Source: a virus. Taken from it: a stretch of 48,740 nt of DNA. The stretch spans positions 1 to 48,740 of IMG/VR virus record IMGVR_UViG_3300028394_000112, one strand, 5' to 3'. The position numbers and the translations under genes were made by a program. The notes under the pieces were generated by a model. That model was not told the origin of the DNA. It did no database searches and was given only the letters and a program-made list of their open reading frames with translations. Shown piece after piece: positions 48,501 to 48,740 of this stretch. The first letter of the stretch is position 1. The number at the start of each line of letters is the position of its first letter.

Positions 48501-48740
48501 CACCGTTTCGCTGGCCGGGTCGTCACTTGCGGTCGAGCCGACGCTGTACGAGACAGCCGGGCCGGTCACATGCACCACCAGCACCGCGCTCGCGAAGCTG
48601 GTCGACGTCGCCGCCGCATCACCGTCAGGAGTGGATACCGCGAAACTGAACGAACCCGCATCAGCGGCCAACATCGGCACCGCCGCCGCCGAACACCAAG
48701 ACGTCGAATCAGCCCGCGCAAGGTTCACCGCCAGGTCTGG
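45561..48740 (-). CDS. Repeat-rich tail fibre with beta-propeller and glycine-rich C-terminal domain (5' part continues at 1-272)
   Basis: At least 1055 residues here, about 1090 with the start at 272. Up to residue about 485 there are about 13 tandem units of ~35 residues, each with an SYSVGST or SFSVGVS core followed by DDP/DAGSDAGS and a VSxSxAxG...LLA strand. Residues about 490-815 form a YVTN-type beta-propeller (VAVSDDGLTAYVCVNN, GELVVVDLRTNTI, MRVIDTQTAAV, MVIDVVRKQV). Residues about 820-1010 are a glycine-rich domain shared with the N-terminus of lysin B. The C-terminus is charged. It is probably the adhesion fibre: a repeat stalk, propeller, and glycine-rich tip. Confidence 0.88.
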   Translation of the reverse strand, partial: PDLAVNLARADSTSWCSAAAVPMLAADAGSFSFAVSTPDGDAAATSTSFASAVLVVHVTGPAVSYSVGSTASDDPASETVSLSLAGGVLVPLLDAAATSSSVGVSTPADPGSAAVSLSDAWATAVPAVSAAAVSYSVGSTLNGDSPDAAALSTSTAGATLLPLLAGDATSFSVGVSESGSDADTPAVSLSSTSATVVPALDADASSSSVGSSTPADPGSVAVSTSSTWATVVPSTIAAALSYGVGSTLSDDPDAAALSLSTAGGTVVVLSAADAISFSVGVSDAGSDAGSAATSTSTPGGALVAVLEAAAVSTSVATSAADDPASTAVSTSTSWAQLVAFSAGGAVSYSVGSTLATDPSAEVVSTSTAGAGLVALLAGEATSFSVGITDAGSDASSEAVSQSVVGGTVTARLGAAATSYSFGVSDAGTDAGSEATSVSTAWASVAALLSASATSYSFGISDAGTDAGSEAVSFSVVDASVEAEENWVDPLPPLKPDPETIGAVVSVAGVPTAVAVSDDGLTAYVCVNNISAWWAAGLLGAARTGELVVVDLRTNTITKRLTLPWARQVSVVGDKVYAFATANGLTGLVSVLDTASNNFVGTPIAVGIGNGTGLLAPPMQTDGRYLYVVTSVNEAARPVMRVIDTQTAAVTNTYPEPGLSTVPNNFAVDSTRRNDGQLFYTVGGTVLNFNPQTRVWSNQSQPNIFGTGVLSGLTGVGTGIWGMRGTLDGMGHPDGVIPFNFIDGSGGNERLFIRPQVIASATESTVFASLPYDNKVMVIDVVRKQVTAQIAVTKPVQVASHPRGDRVLIACSNGLVIAPLIESVEPPILNVTQTQVFSANGSVTIPAWADHIDVIAVGGGGGGKGGRSGALNSDGTGGGAGTWATRTLNKGADFAAGQTISVTVGQGGLGGAGSAFTVGDDGRPGTNSIARVGAIAVTAGGGRGSTSPNRWGNAPGNYTLKGITYIGGVTLPSSGAPGGEPGAGGTGGKGIFLTSVDDGTRGGNGRVWIRAYITAALRAEDRRQSLQSPNGLWSEQQPDGYARDPADEPDTADGVVREET
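48328..48386. repeat. Copy of bases 1-59
   Basis: Identical to the first 59 bases of the window. It is the part of the stalk to which the discordant start of the window belongs. Confidence 0.85.
48615..48740. repeat. Copy of bases 54-179 (circular overlap)
   Basis: 126 bases identical to the start of the window; after trimming one copy the fibre gene reads on into 180-272. Confidence 0.92.

Larger units (their letters stand above)
47310..48740 (-). repeat. Tandem coding repeats of the fibre stalk
   Basis: Units of about 105 bases repeat with variation. Nearly identical stretches (such as CCGACGCTGTAGGACACCGC at 47688 and 48329) recur, which makes assembly difficult and makes changes in repeat number likely. 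Confidence 0.75.

Noticed and set aside
47310-48740. Regular repeats that might be taken for a CRISPR array
   Set aside because: The units are in-frame coding repeats without constant repeat/spacer structure, and they belong to the fibre stalk.

Overview
The window looks like the complete genome of a temperate, long-tailed (siphovirus-type) actinobacteriophage that infects a mycolic-acid-containing host, most likely Mycobacterium. The reasons are high GC, ATGA/TGATG-coupled genes throughout, a two-lysin system that includes a cutinase-type mycolyl esterase, a DUF3263-type protein and a tyrosine integrase. The map is circular: bases 54-179 are identical to 48615-48740, giving a unit of about 48.56 kb. 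The junction falls inside a repeat-rich tail-fibre gene, so that gene appears in two pieces, 1-272 and 45561-48740.

Almost everything is read leftward (minus strand). From about 28.3 kb down to 1 lies a classical late operon: small and large terminase, portal, MuF protein, two decoration paralogues around a scaffold, major capsid protein, head-tail connectors, tail terminator, tail tube, frameshifted tail chaperones, tape measure, minor tail proteins, lysin B, lysin A, a probable holin and tail fibres. The operon continues through the circular junction to 45063. There it converges on the integrase at a stem-loop at 44910-44957.

From 41.8 kb to about 29.2 kb a second leftward series holds the early genes: a Cro-like HTH protein, an antirepressor, many tiny overlapping genes (several with CxxC zinc knuckles), a DnaQ-like exonuclease, a YqaJ/RecE-like nuclease, a RecT-like annealing protein, a large HTH protein, a probable replication protein, and HNH nucleases. 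No polymerase, primase or helicase was recognised. The rightward lysogeny block (42007-44928) carries a repressor candidate, an ImmA-like metalloprotease, a DUF3263-like protein, an attP containing half of a tRNA-Met gene, and the integrase. A second rightward island of three small genes (31.6-32.2 kb) has its own promoter-like sequence.

The most striking content is a MuF capsid protein with a C-terminal EndoU-like toxin domain and an overlapping small gene that could encode its immunity protein. Other unusual points are a 28-residue Cys/His-rich peptide ahead of the terminase genes, a tail-protein paralogue stranded in the early region, four copies of a 14-base motif in the intergenic region before the late operon, a lysin B fused to a virion-type glycine-rich domain, and a C39-type peptidase domain shared by the tape measure protein and lysin A.
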